From NCBI GenBank assembly GCA_963713505.1, contig CAVQMC010000004.1:248001-312000 (forward strand): a stretch of 64,000 bases of DNA, given 5' to 3'. The stretch's first letter is position 1. The number at the start of each line of letters is the position of its first letter. This DNA is from CAVQMC01 sp963713505. GTDB taxonomy: Bacteria; Bacteroidota; Ignavibacteria; Ignavibacteriales; Ignavibacteriaceae. Shown here in pieces: positions 46,243-56,162 of the stretch. A program made the translations under genes and the position numbers. The notes below the pieces were generated by a model. The model made no database searches and had not been told where the DNA came from. It worked only from the letters and a program-made list of their open reading frames with translations.

Positions 46243-47022
46243 ATGATTAGAAGCATGAAAAATATGAAAGGATTTTCCATAAAAGCAATTGATGGCAAAA
46301 TCGGTGAACTGGAAGATATATTATTTGACGATGAGAATTGGATAGCTAGATATTTGGTTATAGATACAGGGGATTGGCTGGTGGATAGACTTGTTTTAGT
46401 TTCACCATCTTCGATAAAAAAAATTGATCTTGAAAATGAAACAGTTGAAGTAACTTTGGATAAACAGCAAATTGAAGACAGTCCCAAAATAGAATCAGAT
46501 AAACCTGTTTCACATCAACACGAACATGAACTTGTTAATTACTATAATTGGCCGAACTATTGGGTTAGCGCAGGCGGAGCTTTTTTGGAAGGCCCTATTG
46601 TTGTACCGCAGCCAAATCCAACAGCAATTGAAAAAGAAATTGTTGAAAAGAACAAAAAACAAAAAGGGGAAAATAAGTATAATCCGCATTTGCGGAGCAT
46701 TAATGAGGTAATAGGATATAATATACATGCTAAAGATGGTGAATTTGGTCATGTTGAGGATTTTATGGCTGATGAAAAAAACTGGGATATTAAATACTTA
46801 TTGATAGATTCACGAAATTGGTTCCCCGGGGGAAGGAAAGTTCTAATACTTCTTCGCTGGATAGAGAAAATAGTCTGGAGTGAATCACGTGTTTATGTTG
46901 ATTTGAAAAAGAAAGATATTGAAAACAGTCCGGATTATAATTATTCCCAACCGATTGATAGAGAAATGGAAAATAAGCTGCATGATCATTATAATAAAGA
47001 AAAATACTGGGAAGAGAAATAA
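46243..47022 (+). CDS. Double PRC-barrel domain protein
   Basis: I place the start at ATG 46243, seven bases after... a strong GGAGG ribosome-binding site at 46234-46238; an upstream ATG at 46228 has no such site. The 259-residue protein contains two PRC-barrel domains: GFSIKAIDGKIGELEDILFD with WIARYLVIDTGDWL near the N-terminus, and GYNIHAKDGEFGHVEDFMAD with WDIKYLLIDSRNWFPG in the second half. PRC barrels occur in ribosome maturation and photosynthetic proteins, and free-standing tandem forms are common in stress-responsive loci. No membrane segment is visible. Function unknown. Confidence 0.87.
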   Translation: MIRSMKNMKGFSIKAIDGKIGELEDILFDDENWIARYLVIDTGDWLVDRLVLVSPSSIKKIDLENETVEVTLDKQQIEDSPKIESDKPVSHQHEHELVNYYNWPNYWVSAGGAFLEGPIVVPQPNPTAIEKEIVEKNKKQKGENKYNPHLRSINEVIGYNIHAKDGEFGHVEDFMADEKNWDIKYLLIDSRNWFPGGRKVLILLRWIEKIVWSESRVYVDLKKKDIENSPDYNYSQPIDREMENKLHDHYNKEKYWEEK

Positions 47023-47353
47023 ATTGCTCTTTTTTGTATAAAGAATAAAATTTTACCAGAAATATTTGAAGAAATGAATTTAAAGTTCAATTATTCAGCT
47101 ATCTTTATATAACCATATGTATTGTGATGAGAATTACAATTTTTATTAAGTTTTTTATTGCTATAAAAGTTCTGATGAAGTAAATTTGAAACATTACAAA
47201 GGGAATATATAAAACGAAAATAATTGAAAAAAAACTTATCTTTTTAAAGCAAGAGATAGTATTTATTTTCGGAACAAATATTTTTCTAATTCGTCTTATA
47301 TTTAACCTTCAAATTATCTCATTATTTTTTTAATAATATAAGTTTGTTGAATT
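47023..47353. other. Gene-free AT-rich stretch
   Basis: These 331 bases hold no reading frame, RNA gene or clear repeat that I can support. A/T runs near 47225-47345 probably include the promoter of the small gene at 47354. I see no strong terminator after the PRC-barrel gene. Confidence 0.5.
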
Positions 47354-47602
47354 ATGCCAAAAGTTAATTTAACCAACAAATCCACATCTGAACAGATAAG
47401 GATTGTGAGGGATTATATTAGCAGACGTTCCCAGCATAAAGAACAGGGGGAAGTGAAGCTAAGCCAGGTAGTTAAAAGATTTAAACATAAATCTTTAATT
47501 ACAGATAAAGATAAAGCTGTCCATTTCAGAAAAATTTTAAGACTTGCTTTAAGAGATGATAATCAGAATAATAATTCAGATCAGCATCAATTAAAAAATT
47601 AA
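47354..47602 (+). CDS. Small basic protein, unknown function
   Basis: An 82-residue, highly charged protein without a signal peptide or membrane helix. It contains SEQIRIVRDYISRRSQHKEQ and VHFRKILRLALRDD, helical and Lys/Arg-rich, compatible with nucleic-acid binding, and ends in an Asn/Gln-rich tail. I do not recognise the family. It stands alone; the next gene is convergent. Coding potential is supported by typical codon use and a clean ATG, not by homology. Confidence 0.5.
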   Translation: MPKVNLTNKSTSEQIRIVRDYISRRSQHKEQGEVKLSQVVKRFKHKSLITDKDKAVHFRKILRLALRDDNQNNNSDQHQLKN

Positions 47603-47680
47603 ATATTTATTGAAGTAAGGCTAAAATGTTTTCTTGATATTTGGGGATGAATTTTTTAAAAATCCACTAATAGATTTGTA

Positions 47681-49489
47681 TTATTTTGGAAACACTATAT
47701 TGAATTCTGTGCCGTTTTTGTTTTTATATTTTATGCTGCCGGATAGTTGTTCTACTAATGTGTTTACTAACTGAATTCCCAAAGTTTCTGTTGCCTGCAA
47801 ATTTAAATTTACTGGAATTCCGTTTCCGTTATCTTTAATAGTCAAATAAATATTTTTTTTATCGGCAGTACATTTAATTTTAATTTGTCCCTCGTTTTTA
47901 TTTTTAAATGCGTGTTTTAAAGAGTTAGTTACAAGCTCATTAATTATTAGCCCAAGTGTAACAATAGTATCAATATTAAAGAATATTTTCTGAATTTCCA
48001 GTTTACTGCTTAGGTTATTTTTTTTATAATTGTACGTACTGAACAATTTTGAAGTAAGATCTCTTACATATTCTTCAAAATCTATTTCCGTTAATGATTC
48101 GGATTGATATAATTTTTCATGTATCAAAGCCATAGATTTTACTCTTGCCTGGCTTTCCTGCAGAAGATCTTTTACGTTTTGATTTTTTGAATAATTAGCT
48201 TGAAGTTTCAGAAGACTAGTAATTATCTGTAAATTATTTTTAACTCTGTGGTGAACTTCTTTTATTAATAGTTCCTTTTCTTTTAAAGAAGATTCTAATT
48301 TTTTTTCAACCTTTTCTCTTTCTTTAATTTGTGTAGTTAAACTTTCATTTATTTTTTCAAGTTCTATTGTTCTTTCTTTAACTCTTTGTTCTAATTTATC
48401 GTAAGCTTTTTGTAAGTCTTCTTCGGCTTTTTTTCTATCCGTAATATCTCTTGTTATTTTTACAATTCCGTAAGGTTTACCTTTTTTGTTTTTAAGTAAT
48501 GTCATAACAACCAAAGCCCAAAATTTGCTGCCGTCTTTTCTAACTCTCCATCCTTCATCTACAACTTTACCTTTTGCTTTGGCTATTTTTAAAATAGATT
48601 CCGGTTTATGAATTTGTCTATCGGCTTCCGAATAAAATATACTGAAATTTTTTCCTATTATTTCTTCTGCCGAATAACCATTAATTTTTTCTGCACCAAT
48701 ATTCCAGCTTGCAATATTCCCGTGTAAATCAACTAAAACTATGGCATAATCATGAACACTTTCAATTACCAATCTTGTTCGTTCTTCGCTGTCTTGTAAT
48801 GCAGCTTCGGCTCTGCTTGATTCTTGATAAGATAATGCATTCTGAAGTGCAATCGAGGCAAGCTGGGAAACTGCTTTAAGTTTTTCAAGATCTTCCGAAT
48901 CAAAACTTTGTTTTCCTTTTTTGTTATGAATTTCAAAGAAGCCTAAAACTTGATTGTTTGAGTTTAAAATTGGAATGCTGATTAAATTTTTAACTTTAAA
49001 ACGCTCTAAGTTATCTTTTAATATATGTTTGTCATTCTCAGCATCATTTGTAAAATATGGCTTTTTAGTTTTTAGCAGCCAGCCGGGAATACCCTCTCCC
49101 TTCGTCCATGAATAATTAAAGTTTACAAACTTGTCTTTCTTAAAATATTTATCGGTTATCATTCTATTGTAAACAAACGTTCCGGAAAATCCCCCTTCGG
49201 CATCAACTAAATCTGTTGCTTCAAGTACAAGATTATTTAATAATTCATCCTTTTCTAAAGTGGAGTTTAATATTTTATTGATTTGTATGAATTTCGTTAA
49301 ATCAGCTTCTGCGATTTTTCTTTGAGTTATTTCATTATTAAGAATATTATTTATATGCAACCAAAAATCTTCATTATGGTTTTCGCCATTTTTAGTTTTG
49401 ATTGATTTATTATTATAATCCGGTTTTTTCCTTTCACCGGTTTCAATAGCTGTTAAAGATTTCCCTTCAGATATTTTTTTCTTATTCAT
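47681..49489 (-). CDS. GAF-PAS sensor histidine kinase, HisKA_2 type
   Basis: A soluble sensor kinase of about 602 residues. I prefer the ATG at 49489 (MNKKKISEGK, with AGAAG upstream) over the TTG at 49519. After a short N-terminal helix come a GAF domain (about 75-220: LVLEATDLVDAEGGFSG, ISIPILNSNNQVLGFFEI), a PAS/PAC domain (about 240-360: GNIASWNIGAEKINGYSAEE, KGKPYGIVKITRDIT), a coiled coil (about 365-425), the HisKA_2 phospho-acceptor KEVHHRVKNNLQIITSLLKL, and an ATPase domain with NELVTNSLKHAF and IKDNGNGIP. No response regulator gene is adjacent, so the partner is unknown. It probably senses a small ligand or redox state. Confidence 0.92.
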   Translation of the reverse strand: MNKKKISEGKSLTAIETGERKKPDYNNKSIKTKNGENHNEDFWLHINNILNNEITQRKIAEADLTKFIQINKILNSTLEKDELLNNLVLEATDLVDAEGGFSGTFVYNRMITDKYFKKDKFVNFNYSWTKGEGIPGWLLKTKKPYFTNDAENDKHILKDNLERFKVKNLISIPILNSNNQVLGFFEIHNKKGKQSFDSEDLEKLKAVSQLASIALQNALSYQESSRAEAALQDSEERTRLVIESVHDYAIVLVDLHGNIASWNIGAEKINGYSAEEIIGKNFSIFYSEADRQIHKPESILKIAKAKGKVVDEGWRVRKDGSKFWALVVMTLLKNKKGKPYGIVKITRDITDRKKAEEDLQKAYDKLEQRVKERTIELEKINESLTTQIKEREKVEKKLESSLKEKELLIKEVHHRVKNNLQIITSLLKLQANYSKNQNVKDLLQESQARVKSMALIHEKLYQSESLTEIDFEEYVRDLTSKLFSTYNYKKNNLSSKLEIQKIFFNIDTIVTLGLIINELVTNSLKHAFKNKNEGQIKIKCTADKKNIYLTIKDNGNGIPVNLNLQATETLGIQLVNTLVEQLSGSIKYKNKNGTEFNIVFPK

Positions 49490-49680
49490 ATTACTTCTTA
49501 TAAAAAGGAAGGTTTTCAATTAAAATTAATGTTAAAAGGGATGAAAATTTGAAAAAATCAAATTATACTTAATGACTCCAATATTTTCGTATAATAATAT
49601 ATTTAAAGTTCTTAAAAATCAATTAGTTTTTAATGATTTTTTATTTCAAAAACTGATATTTCCTATAAAAAGCAATTTTG

Positions 49681-50895
49681 TTATAAAATACTTTCCTGGC
49701 TTACTGGAATATCTTTAGATTCAGTTATTTTTTTATTCCTATACCACACTGTTAATAATTTCAAATAATTAATTGGATCTTTTATCAATTCGGAATAATT
49801 TCTCTTTCCAATAATTACATCTGTTATTATCTCACTTAGTCTTTTACCATAAAGTTTAAAAATGACTTCTCTAAGTTTGGGATTAGAATAAATAAAAAAT
49901 GCTAAAAACTTTGCTGCTTTTAATTCCGGCAAAATCTCAGAATTTATTTTACCATTATACAAACTGCAAATTTCTTCCGGGTTAAGTTTTGATTCTATAA
50001 TTGAATTAGCAGCGAGTTGTCCGCTTTTAATTGCATAAGAAATTCCTTCTGCAGTTATTGGATCCGTTAATCCTGCAGAATCTCCTATTAATAAAACATT
50101 ATCTTTTGCGAAAATATTTTCTCTGGGTCTTATTGGAATTCTATAACCATGCCGTTCAAATTTTATGTAATTATTCAGCTTAAGTTTATCCAAATATGTT
50201 TTTAAATAATTATTAAGATTAATCTTTTTACTACCCATGTAAAGAAGTCCAACTGATAAGTGATCTTTTTTAGGGAAAACCCATGCATAACCCTGTTGTA
50301 TTATTCCAAAATCAAAACGTGCTGAACCGGAAAATTTTTTAAGCAAATCATCATTTACGAATAATTCATATTCAAGAGCAGGAATAATTTTCCGTGAATC
50401 TTTCCATTTCATCATTTTTGCAACTATGCTGGAAATACCATCCGCAGCAATACAAAACTTTGAATTAAAATTTCCCTTGTTTGTATTAATTTCAATGCTG
50501 TTACCTTTTTTTTGAATATCTAAAAGTTCGCATTGATCAATAAATGCCGCACCATTTTCTATTGCCGAATTAATTAAAGCATTATCAAAGGTTTCCCGCA
50601 TTGTCATAAAAACTAAAGGATTTTCTCTTACAGTCGTAAATTTTAACTTAGTTTTAAAATCATATATTATGGCTTTATAACAAGTATTTTCGGAAATATC
50701 ATAAAGATTAATTGGAATGAAATTATTTGCTTTAAAAACAATCCCGCCTCCGCAGGTTTTATAGCGAGGAAATTTTTCTTTATCTATTATAAGTACTTTT
50801 AGTTTTTCTTTTGCTAAGATATAAGCCGCCGATGAACCTGCAGGACCGCCTCCAACAATTATTACATCGTAAAATATTTTATTAGTATTTTTCAA
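49681..50895 (-). CDS. Geranylgeranyl reductase family FAD-dependent oxidoreductase
   Basis: A 404-residue flavoprotein. The FAD-binding Rossmann motif is VIIVGGGPAGSSAAYILA near residue 11, followed by the family block FPRYKTCGGGI and, later, the second FAD motif NVLLIGDSAGLTDPITAEGI-SYAIKSGQLAA. Length and layout match the geranylgeranyl reductase family, whose members reduce isoprenoid double bonds of chlorophyll, archaeal lipids or menaquinone side chains. Nothing nearby identifies the substrate; menaquinone or membrane isoprenoids are the natural guess in a non-phototroph. It stands between a histidine kinase and a divergent T9SS cargo gene. Confidence 0.9.
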   Translation of the reverse strand: MKNTNKIFYDVIIVGGGPAGSSAAYILAKEKLKVLIIDKEKFPRYKTCGGGIVFKANNFIPINLYDISENTCYKAIIYDFKTKLKFTTVRENPLVFMTMRETFDNALINSAIENGAAFIDQCELLDIQKKGNSIEINTNKGNFNSKFCIAADGISSIVAKMMKWKDSRKIIPALEYELFVNDDLLKKFSGSARFDFGIIQQGYAWVFPKKDHLSVGLLYMGSKKINLNNYLKTYLDKLKLNNYIKFERHGYRIPIRPRENIFAKDNVLLIGDSAGLTDPITAEGISYAIKSGQLAANSIIESKLNPEEICSLYNGKINSEILPELKAAKFLAFFIYSNPKLREVIFKLYGKRLSEIITDVIIGKRNYSELIKDPINYLKLLTVWYRNKKITESKDIPVSQESIL

Positions 50896-51135
50896 TTCTT
50901 GTAAAAGCCTAAGAGAATTTATCCTGCTAAATGATAAACACTATAATTTTAGCAATATTAAATTATAAATCAAAACAAATATTTTAAGTATCGGGATTCA
51001 CTAAAACACAATTTAAAGTTGAAGAACCTGTACTGCTTATCAAATCAATATTAAATGTAAAAGATTTTACTTGTTAACGAATTTTAATTGATTATTTTAT
51101 CATTAAACAATAGTTTTAATTATTTGGGAGGTAAA

Positions 51136-52686
51136 ATGAATAAAAAACTTACTGTTTTTCTTATCTCCATATTGATCTTATTTTTTATTACTGAAGTTAA
51201 TGCACAATCCGGCTGGTTAGCTTTAAATTCCACTACTCCAAATAATCTCAATTGTATTTTCTTTATTAATGAAAATATCGGATTTGCTGTTGGTGCAAGC
51301 GGTACTTTTTTAAGGACAAGCGACGGCGGTTCAAATTGGAATAATGTATCAACCGGATTTTCTCAAGATTTTAACTCTGTCTACTTTTTTGATTCTAATA
51401 ATGGTTTGATTTGCGGAAGCGGGGGATTGATAATTGCTACAACAGACAACGGTGATACATGGAACTCAGTTGCCAGTAATGTTAGTGATGATTTATATAA
51501 ATTATCTTTCTTTAATTCAAATGGAATTGTTGGCGGAAATTCACAGGATATATTAAATTCAACTGATTCCGGTTCGAACTGGAATGTTGCTCAAAGCGGA
51601 TTTTTCGGCGGCGGCTTTTACAGTTCATTTATGTTGAGCTCAAATATTGGTTTTATTGCCGGTGAAAATTCAATCTTCCAGCCGTTATTTGGCAAAACAA
51701 CGGATGGTGGAGCAAACTGGAATTTTACCGCCTTCTATTTAAATAGCAATGAGGGTAAACTTACCGGAGTTTATTTCGTTAACGAAAATAATGGATTTGC
51801 AACTTCTGCAGTTTTTGACGGCGAAGGTGGGATTTCCAAAACTACAGACAGCGGCAGCAATTGGAATACAATTTTATATTCACAGATTTTATCCGATATA
51901 ACTTTTACCAATTCTAGTGAAGGTTATGCTGTTGGTTACAATGGACAAATTTATAAAACTTCCGATTCCGGGAATTCATGGAATTCACAATCAAGCGGAA
52001 CTACAGTTAATTTAAATAGTGTTAATTTTCCTTCTCAATTGGTTGGATATATTGCTGGAGACAATGGTACAATTCTTAAAACGATTTCAGGAGGTGATGT
52101 TCCAGTTGAATTAACAAGCTTTAATGCAGAATTGAAAAATTCCAAAGTTGATTTAAACTGGCGAACGGCAACTGAAACAAATAATAAGGGATTTGAAATC
52201 GAAAGAAGATCCGGAAAAAAATGGAATTCAATTGGATTTATTGATGGAAATGGAACAACCACTGAACCGCAAAATTATACTTTTGTTGATGACATTGACG
52301 GGACTGAGTTAAATGGTAAAATTTATTATAAGTTAAAACAAATAGATTTTGACGGTTCTTTTCAATATTCTCAAGAAGTTAAAATTAATTATATAAATAT
52401 TCCCGATGGTTATGCATTAAATCAAAATTATCCTAACCCGTTTAACCCGACTACTTCTATTACTTATGCATTACCTGTCGAAAGTAATGTAATAATCGAA
52501 GTGTATAATTCTATAGGGAAAAAAGTGCAGGAACTAGTGAATGCTGTAAAACAAGCCGGATATCACCAAATAATATTTAACGGTACTGATTTAAGTTCGG
52601 GAGTATATTTTTATTCTTTATATGCACAATCTTTAGACGGATCTAAAGATTTCAGATCAATGAAAAAATTAATTTTAATAAAATAA
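51136..52686 (+). CDS. Secreted YCF48/BNR-like repeat protein with T9SS sorting domain
   Basis: The start at ATG 51136 follows a GGAGG site and gives a clean signal peptide (MNKKLTVFLISILILFFITE, ending NAQ); the open frame from 51088 adds an unlikely leader. The 516-residue protein has about six YCF48-type beta-propeller repeats (about 25-315), each with a variant of NENIGFAVGASGTFLRTSDG-GSNWN. A beta-sandwich (VELTSFNAELKNSKVDLNW, GKIYYKLKQIDFDG) follows, then the T9SS sorting domain (NQNYPNPFNPTTSITYALP, SSGVYFYSL). It should be surface-exposed or released. Ligand unknown. Confidence 0.9.
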   Translation: MNKKLTVFLISILILFFITEVNAQSGWLALNSTTPNNLNCIFFINENIGFAVGASGTFLRTSDGGSNWNNVSTGFSQDFNSVYFFDSNNGLICGSGGLIIATTDNGDTWNSVASNVSDDLYKLSFFNSNGIVGGNSQDILNSTDSGSNWNVAQSGFFGGGFYSSFMLSSNIGFIAGENSIFQPLFGKTTDGGANWNFTAFYLNSNEGKLTGVYFVNENNGFATSAVFDGEGGISKTTDSGSNWNTILYSQILSDITFTNSSEGYAVGYNGQIYKTSDSGNSWNSQSSGTTVNLNSVNFPSQLVGYIAGDNGTILKTISGGDVPVELTSFNAELKNSKVDLNWRTATETNNKGFEIERRSGKKWNSIGFIDGNGTTTEPQNYTFVDDIDGTELNGKIYYKLKQIDFDGSFQYSQEVKINYINIPDGYALNQNYPNPFNPTTSITYALPVESNVIIEVYNSIGKKVQELVNAVKQAGYHQIIFNGTDLSSGVYFYSLYAQSLDGSKDFRSMKKLILIK

Positions 52687-52696
52687 GGAGAGTTTT

Positions 52697-52727
52697 AAGT
52701 AAGGGGGTTTTTTAAACTCCCTTACTT
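52697..52727. terminator. Bidirectional intrinsic terminator
   Basis: AAGTAAGGG (52697-52705) pairs with CCCTTACTT (52719-52727), with GG-TTT-TTT-AAA between that can extend the stem. It lies exactly between the convergent T9SS cargo gene and fxsA, and serves both strands. Confidence 0.7.
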
Positions 52728-52729
52728 AA

Positions 52730-53122
52730 TTAAAACAATTTAAACTTCCATTCCCCTGTATTTACTTTTGTTTGAATAATTTTTGTGCCTGCTTTAATGT
52801 ATAACGGTCTAATCATCGGAAGCAGCATTGAAAGTCCAACTAAATCTGTAATAAACCCGGGAGTTAATAATAAAAATCCGCCGATTAAAACAAACAAGCC
52901 GTCCAGTAATTCTTTGCCGGGCATTCTTCCTTCGTGTAAAGCATTATTAATTTTTTGTATAACTTGAAAGCCCTGAGTCTTAGCTAAATATGCGCCGACG
53001 CTTGCAGTTACAAGAATAATTATAACTGTATTTAATGCACCTAATACAGCTCCAACTTTAATTAAAATATACAATTCAACAATGGGAATAATTGTAAAAA
53101 TTATAAAAAGTTTAATGAACAT
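52730..53122 (-). CDS. fxsA: FxsA-family membrane protein
   Basis: FxsA is a small inner-membrane protein whose overproduction affects phage F exclusion of T7 in E. coli; its normal role is unclear. I start at ATG 53122 (MFIKLFIIFTIIPIVELYIL), which follows AAGGGA; the frame open to 53176 would run through the citrate-synthase terminator. The 130-residue protein has helices at about 3-22, 28-48 and 68-94, the IPIVELYILIKVG start, the VTASVGAYLAKTQG loop, and FVLIGGFLLLTPGFITDLVG, all typical of the family. Confidence 0.9.
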   Translation of the reverse strand: MFIKLFIIFTIIPIVELYILIKVGAVLGALNTVIIILVTASVGAYLAKTQGFQVIQKINNALHEGRMPGKELLDGLFVLIGGFLLLTPGFITDLVGLSMLLPMIRPLYIKAGTKIIQTKVNTGEWKFKLF

Positions 53123-53155
53123 TTTTCCCTTAAAAAATACTGTTACATTAATAAC

Positions 53156-53188
53156 AAAAAAGCGTGCAATATTCAATACTGCACGCTT
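53156..53188 (-). terminator. Intrinsic terminator after citrate synthase
   Basis: On the minus strand AAGCGTGCA (53188-53180) pairs perfectly with TGCACGCTT (53168-53160) and is followed by TTTTT. It lies 22 bases after the citrate synthase stop, in the leader region of fxsA. Confidence 0.8.
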
Positions 53189-53210
53189 AATAAGTAAAAT
53201 TAATTTACCG

Positions 53211-54509
53211 TTATCTTTTATCTACTGAAACGTAAGAACGTTTGGTTTCGCCAATATAAATTTGACGGGGACGGTAAATTCTTGCACCAGGTGTTTCTCT
53301 CATTTCTTTCCATTGAGCTAACCATCCGGGTAATCTTCCTAATGCAAACATAACAGTGAACATATCTGTCGGAATTCCCATTGCACGATAAATTATTCCG
53401 CTGTAGAAATCTACGTTTGGATATAATTTCCTTTCAACAAAGAATTCATCTTTCAATGCGATTTCTTCAAGATTTTTAGCAATATCAAGAAGAGGATCAT
53501 TTACACCAAGTTCAACAAGAACTTTGTCTGCAGATTTTTTAAGTATTTGAGCTCTTGGGTCGAAGTTTTTGTAAACTCTATGACCGAATCCCATTAACTT
53601 AAATTTAGATTCTTTATCCTTAGCTAGATTGATATATTTTTTGTAATCTCCGCCGTCTTCTTTAATTTTTTGAAGCATATTTATAACTTGCTGATTTGCT
53701 CCTCCATGTAACGGACCCCAGAGTGCGCAAATTCCGGCAGAAATTGTAGCAAATAAATTAGCTTCAGAGCTGCCGACCATTCTAACTGTAGATGTACTGC
53801 AGTTTTGTTCATGATCTGCATGAAGTATCAATAATAAATCTAAAGCTTGTTCAAGAACTTTTGGTACTTCATAAGATTCGGAAGGAACCGCAAACATCAT
53901 ATGAAGCATATCTGCACTATAGCTTAAATCGTTTCTAGGATAAACGTAAGGCTGTCCTATAGATTTTTTATAAGAGAAAGCAGCAATAGTTTTCAATTTA
54001 GCCAGCAGTCTAACCATGTTTAATTCAACATCGGTTTTAAAATCCGAATTAGGATAAAAGGCCGATAATGAACTAACCATTGAAGATAAAATTCCCATTG
54101 GGTGAGCAGTAGGAGGAAATCCTTCAAAGAATTTTTTCATATCTTCATGAATTAAACTATGATGTGTCAGATCATATTGAAAGTTTTCCAATTGTTTTTT
54201 ATTTGGTAAATAACCGTATATCAGTAAGTAACAAACTTCAACAAAGTTGGATTTCTCAGCAAGATCTTCGATAGGATAGCCGCGGTATCTAAGAATTCCT
54301 TTTTCTCCGTTAATAAAAGTAATTGCACTTCTGCAGGACCCTGTATTTCCATATCCGTTATCTGCAGTAATTGCACCTGTATTACCTCTTAAAGCAGAAA
54401 TGTCAATTCCTACCTCATTCTCGCTGCCTACAACTAAAGGCAATTCATAGTCTTTACCTTGAAGAGAAAGCTTTGCGGTATCAGTCTCTGTGGATTTTGA
54501 AGTTTCCAT
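53211..54509 (-). CDS. gltA: Citrate synthase
   Basis: Citrate synthase condenses acetyl-CoA and oxaloacetate at the entry of the TCA cycle. The 432-residue protein has the type II (hexameric, Gram-negative) layout: an N-terminal beta region (about 15-65), then RYRGYPIEDLAEKSNFVEVC. Active-site residues are His in WGPLHGGANQQV, His in GFGHRVYKNFDPRA and Asp in LYPNVDFYSGIIYRAMGIP. The C-terminus has GRLPGWLAQWKEMRE and RPRQIYIG, as usual. It has its own terminator. The 268-base upstream gap must hold its promoter; no clear operator is seen. Confidence 0.97.
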   Translation of the reverse strand: METSKSTETDTAKLSLQGKDYELPLVVGSENEVGIDISALRGNTGAITADNGYGNTGSCRSAITFINGEKGILRYRGYPIEDLAEKSNFVEVCYLLIYGYLPNKKQLENFQYDLTHHSLIHEDMKKFFEGFPPTAHPMGILSSMVSSLSAFYPNSDFKTDVELNMVRLLAKLKTIAAFSYKKSIGQPYVYPRNDLSYSADMLHMMFAVPSESYEVPKVLEQALDLLLILHADHEQNCSTSTVRMVGSSEANLFATISAGICALWGPLHGGANQQVINMLQKIKEDGGDYKKYINLAKDKESKFKLMGFGHRVYKNFDPRAQILKKSADKVLVELGVNDPLLDIAKNLEEIALKDEFFVERKLYPNVDFYSGIIYRAMGIPTDMFTVMFALGRLPGWLAQWKEMRETPGARIYRPRQIYIGETKRSYVSVDKR

Positions 54510-54715
54510 ATCAACATCCCCTTATAAATTTATGTTCTGAAATAACTTAATTAAAATCTTTGAATTTGTAGCTTTTGCACAATTTCAAATCATATTGATA
54601 TTAATCTACTCACATTAGTTTTAATTAGCAATAGTTTTTTTGAGAATCTATTCACAATTGCAAATTTTTATTTGTTTTTTTAAAAGAAAATGTGATCTTT
54701 AAGAAATATTATTTA

Positions 54716-54749
54716 AATAAAAAGCCGGCTAGATAATAACTAACCGGCT
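54716..54749 (-). terminator. Intrinsic terminator after the RskA-like T9SS gene
   Basis: On the minus strand AGCCGGTTAG (54749-54740) pairs with CTAGCCGGCT (54732-54723) with one G-U-type mismatch, followed by TTTTTATTT. It lies 29 bases after the stop of the gene at 54778. Confidence 0.8.
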
Positions 54750-54777
54750 CTAAGAATTATTTATTGCTTGTAAATAA

Positions 54778-55914
54778 TTATTTAAGAAGAATTAATTTTC
54801 TTGCTGCTATATGATTTTCTGTCTGAATTCTATATATATAAGTTCCGCTTGCTAAATTTTCTGCATTAAAATTGATTGTATGACTTCCGGCATTTTGTAC
54901 ACCGTTTACTAACGTTGCAACTTCGTTACCTAAAATATCATAAATCTTTAATACAACATTACTTCTGTTTGGAATAGAATAACTAATCCTTGTCGTTGGG
55001 TTAAACGGGTTAGGATAATTTTGTGAAAGCTTAAACTCTGCCGGATTTTGACTTGCATCATTTACGGCAGTAACAAATGAAATTGTCGCCATTCCGGTTG
55101 GGAATGTTGATGCATTATTATTCATGGCATATGGTGTATGATCAACTGCCATCGAATCTATTTGTCCTACAAGCGGTTTTAAGAAAAATGGTGTTGATGC
55201 ATTATCAGGATCGGGTTCTATAGTTAATACAGCTTTATCGCCTCTTAAATCTGTTGGGAATGTTAACCCGTTAGGCGGATTCATTAAAAAGTCTTCTCCA
55301 GGAAAAGGAGGTCCTTGATTAGGTCCGCTGTACGGTGCGGATGAATCTGCTTCATCAACCATTGTAAATTTTCCGGTAGTAACAGGGGTACCGTTAATAA
55401 CAGCCCATCCTTCATATGACCATCCTAATGGAAGAGTCGGTACATTTAGTCCTGGCGCTCCCATATTTATAAACCATAATCCGCTTCTTTCATCCATTGT
55501 ATCATCGTCAGTCGGAGTTGCTAATAAATAATAACCTGTTGAACTCATAAAATCATCACCAAAAACCGCAGGATCGCCGACAGATAAATCTGCCGTATTA
55601 GAATTAATTGCTCCTGCTAAAATATGTGTTGAGCTTGGAGATGGATCAGGATCCGGAACAGGTTCTATTGTTAAAACAAATTTAACAGCCTGACTTAAAT
55701 CCATTGAATCAACAGGGAAAACAGTCTGACTGAGATTGCCGTTATCGTCAACTGTAAATGTTCCGGTAGAAATTGGAGCACCATTTACAATAATCCAGCC
55801 TTCGTAATCAAAATTTGGTCCTAAATTACCAAGGTTGCTTATGTTGAGTGAAATCTGCTGACCAAATACACTCATAGAAAAAAGAAAAATAATTGAAACA
55901 ATAATGCGCTTCAT
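54778..55914 (-). CDS. Secreted protein with duplicated RskA-like domain and T9SS sorting domain
   Basis: A 378-residue exported protein. A signal peptide (about 1-18, ending FGQ) is followed by two related beta-rich modules (about 30-120 and 160-245). Each begins YEGWIIVNGAPISTGTFTVD or its variant YEGWAVINGTPVTTGKFT and ends with a VLTIEP-DPD strand plus a long loop. This unit resembles the extracytoplasmic domain of RskA-type anti-sigma factors, though here there is no membrane helix or sigma-binding part. The T9SS sorting domain (about 300-378: SQNYPNPFNPTTRISYSIPN, KIYDILGNEVATLV, ASGTYIYRI) follows. It has its own terminator. Function unknown. Confidence 0.85.
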   Translation of the reverse strand: MKRIIVSIIFLFSMSVFGQQISLNISNLGNLGPNFDYEGWIIVNGAPISTGTFTVDDNGNLSQTVFPVDSMDLSQAVKFVLTIEPVPDPDPSPSSTHILAGAINSNTADLSVGDPAVFGDDFMSSTGYYLLATPTDDDTMDERSGLWFINMGAPGLNVPTLPLGWSYEGWAVINGTPVTTGKFTMVDEADSSAPYSGPNQGPPFPGEDFLMNPPNGLTFPTDLRGDKAVLTIEPDPDNASTPFFLKPLVGQIDSMAVDHTPYAMNNNASTFPTGMATISFVTAVNDASQNPAEFKLSQNYPNPFNPTTRISYSIPNRSNVVLKIYDILGNEVATLVNGVQNAGSHTINFNAENLASGTYIYRIQTENHIAARKLILLK

Positions 55915-56162
55915 ATTTAGCTCCTATTTTGTTGAAAAATTTTTTTATCCCCCGCAGATTCAAACGCAGCATTAAATTCTCACAACAAGGTTACTAAACA
56001 GAAAAGCGTATATCATCATAGAAAAGAAAAAAAAAGATCACGAAATGATCACAAGCTATATTAGATAGGTTTTTTTGAAATTTAGAATAATTAAAATCAC
56101 ATGAATAGTGACTCTAATATTAAATAATATTAATAATTGTAATTAAGTTAATTTAACATGCT

